64,000 bases of DNA from Cytophagales bacterium (lineage in GTDB: Bacteria > Bacteroidota > Bacteroidia > Cytophagales > 172606-1): contig JAUJMU010000004.1 in assembly GCA_030446715.1 (NCBI GenBank), positions 294,931 through 358,930 on the forward strand, read 5' to 3'. Below, one piece after another: positions 62,639-64,000 of this stretch; position 1 is the first letter of the stretch; the number at the start of each line of letters is the position of its first letter. The position numbers and the translations under genes were made by a program. The notes beneath the pieces were generated by a model that had not been told where the DNA came from, did no database searches, and saw only the letters and a program-made list of their open reading frames with translations.

Positions 62639-63663
62639 TGATGAGTCTTTTTCCGGTGAGCCAGACATTTTAACAGAAAGCCTGACTTTTGCCGGATGGT
62701 CAGGTCGTGGGTGTGCCTGAACGAAGATTTAAGGTACAGCATCAGCAAAGCCGGATTGTATTCTGGCCCTTCTATCAAGGTTTTCTGCCAATAGCTGCTC
62801 AGAATTTCTGCCAGCACGTACGGATCATATATATTCCGCTTTTGGTTTGCCTCCAGTATCCGGTCCAGCAGCAGCAAAAAATCAATCTGCCGGTATTTTC
62901 CGTGAGATTCCGCTCCGGTGAGAACTTCAAAAATTTCTGCGTCTGCCGGGGTAAAATCATCCAGCAGGAAATTCAACTGATTAAATCTGATTACTCTATC
63001 CTTTTCCTGCACAACAGCGTTTTTCAGACTGCTGATGTTATCGGCGTGGAGGCGATAGTACGTCAGGACTTTTGGCAAATTTGCGACTTTTGCCTTTCGC
63101 GCAATCCTTAACCACAGTTCATAATCTTCAGCCGGCGGAAAGTCATCGCTGTAGCCTTCTTCAGGAATCGCATCCCGGCGCAGCATAACGGATGGCTGGG
63201 CAAACTGATTACGCAACAACAAACCTGCTTTCAGCTCTTCGCTGGTACTGCCGTATTGCCAAACCGGACCTGCCGGCTTGCCCTCGCTGCCGATGGGCTG
63301 AACCCAACTACCCGCTAATGCATAATCCGGGTTGGCTTCCAGAAAGGCTACCTGGTCGGCGAGCCGGCAGGGCAAGGCTATATCATCACAATCCAGAACG
63401 GCGACATATTTGCCAGATGACTGCCGGAGCGCTTCATTTCGGGTAAAGGCCAGTCCTTTATTTTCGGTACGGCTGATCATCCTGATCCTCTGGTCAGTGA
63501 ACTGGCTTACAATCTCGTGCGTGGCATCCGTTGAACCATCGTTTACAACAATGAGTTCGAAATGCTGAAACGTCTGATTCAGGATGCTACTGATTGCTTC
63601 CCATATAAATTTTGCCCCATTATAGGCAGGCATATTTACCGATACCAGAGGCTTCTCATACAT
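62635..63663 (-). CDS. Glycosyltransferase family 2
   Basis: A 342-residue GT2: VSVNMPAYNGAKFIWEAISS, FELIVVNDGSTDATHEIV, KYVAVLDCDDIALPCRL (the DCDD metal site), and PPAEDYELWLRIARK. A helical C-terminal extension of ~100 residues follows. It is coupled to the downstream GT4 by an ATGA overlap and lies 4 nt after the GT11 gene. Confidence 0.92.
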   Translation of the reverse strand: MYEKPLVSVNMPAYNGAKFIWEAISSILNQTFQHFELIVVNDGSTDATHEIVSQFTDQRIRMISRTENKGLAFTRNEALRQSSGKYVAVLDCDDIALPCRLADQVAFLEANPDYALAGSWVQPIGSEGKPAGPVWQYGSTSEELKAGLLLRNQFAQPSVMLRRDAIPEEGYSDDFPPAEDYELWLRIARKAKVANLPKVLTYYRLHADNISSLKNAVVQEKDRVIRFNQLNFLLDDFTPADAEIFEVLTGAESHGKYRQIDFLLLLDRILEANQKRNIYDPYVLAEILSSYWQKTLIEGPEYNPALLMLYLKSSFRHTHDLTIRQKSGFLLKCLAHRKKTHQ

Positions 63664-63667
63664 GTGT

Positions 63668-64000
63668 TTATAATTTTACCCAGCCAGCGGGTACAATGTC
63701 TGCCGAGCTTAGCCGCGGATCGCTGAACCATTGGTGCGGGGCAACTACAATTTTATCCGGGTTGCTGTTCAGCCATGCCCCCCACCAGCTGTAAGAACTA
63801 TTGGCGATGATGTGGTGGCAGCACTTACTCATCAGGTACATGTCCAGATAATTTTCCACCGGATACTGATGGGTGACAAAATTTACCGGATAAGAAAAGT
63901 TCAGGTTCTCCCTGCACCATGCTATATCATCGGAAAAGATAAAGAAATGAGGATTTGAGACCCTTTCCGCTATGTATTTCACCGCCTGATCGTAATAAGT
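63668..64000 (-). CDS. Alpha-1,2-fucosyltransferase (GT11), 5' end outside window
   Basis: C-terminal part of a GT11 enzyme: FFIFSDDIAWCRENL, YLMSKCCHHIIANSSYSWWG (the HxIIANSSFSWWGAWL motif of GT11) and DKIVVAPHQWFSD. It would transfer fucose (or a similar 6-deoxy sugar) from GDP-fucose. The frame is open to the window edge. It shows that the glycan cluster continues to the right and that GDP-fucose is probably one of its donors. Confidence 0.88.
   Translation of the reverse strand, partial: TYYDQAVKYIAERVSNPHFFIFSDDIAWCRENLNFSYPVNFVTHQYPVENYLDMYLMSKCCHHIIANSSYSWWGAWLNSNPDKIVVAPHQWFSDPRLSSADIVPAGWVKL

Overview
This window looks like a chromosome segment of a Bacteroidota bacterium, most likely order Cytophagales (Spirosomataceae/Cytophagaceae-like). 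The evidence is the gene order parA-parB-DUF5683-dapB, a glucosamine-6-phosphate deaminase fused to a PIG-L deacetylase domain, a sulfite reductase with a HEPN-like tail, promoter boxes of the TAnnTTTG type, and near absence of Shine-Dalgarno sequences. The family-level placement is inference. No tRNA, rRNA or CRISPR array was seen.

Layout. 0-3.6 kb: siroheme/sulfite assimilation operon (sulfite reductase, uroporphyrinogen-III methyltransferase, precorrin-2 dehydrogenase), minus strand. 4.1-7.9 kb: parA, parB, a DUF5683 protein, dapB and a nuclease-inhibitor-like gene, plus strand. 7.9-11.8 kb: envelope-stress-like block with an ECF sigma factor, a one-piece membrane anti-sigma/trypsin-like protease, and three tandem small lipoproteins. 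The sigma gene and two of the lipoprotein genes share an upstream GGTTACC-N14-GTAT motif that is probably the sigma factor's own promoter. 11.8-18.7 kb: a decayed zone with a divergent SRAP protein, a PepSY remnant, an IS982-type element, small unknown genes, and a broken RsbQ hydrolase / PAS hybrid kinase / response regulator module. 18.9-32.3 kb: carbohydrate catabolism and salvage (hexosamine kinase, nucleotidyltransferase, NagB-PIG-L, ROK kinase, LacI regulator with dyad operators, MFS transporter, SDR, Gfo/Idh/MocA, sugar isomerase/epimerase, GH88 unsaturated glucuronyl hydrolase). Together these could process the uronic acid and the amino sugar of glycosaminoglycan-like disaccharides. 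32.4-36.2 kb: response regulator, D-threonine aldolase, broken uspA, a MITE-like element and a broken ZIP-like membrane protein gene. 36.3-40.8 kb: translation operon rplT-rpmI-infC-thrS plus a TPR lipoprotein, minus strand. 41.4-48.4 kb: topoisomerase IV parE and parC flanking a Uma2 nuclease, pheA and a PIN-type toxin-antitoxin pair. 48.5-64 kb: an ABC ATPase and a long minus-strand surface-glycan cluster (GT2, GT4, GT11, GT39-like, GT61, FkbM methyltransferases) that runs off the right edge.

Sequence quality matters here. Essential genes (thrS five times; infC, rpmI and rplT once each) and the sulfite reductase (twice) carry single-base indels, mostly in homopolymers, so many frameshifts are probably assembly errors. 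By contrast, exact tandem duplications of 55 bp and 8 bp disrupt two glycan-cluster genes, and removing one copy restores each frame exactly. These look like real mutational or switching events. No wholly new system was proven. The best candidate for under-described biology is the ECF sigma / anti-sigma-protease / lipoprotein circuit at 9.1-11.8 kb.
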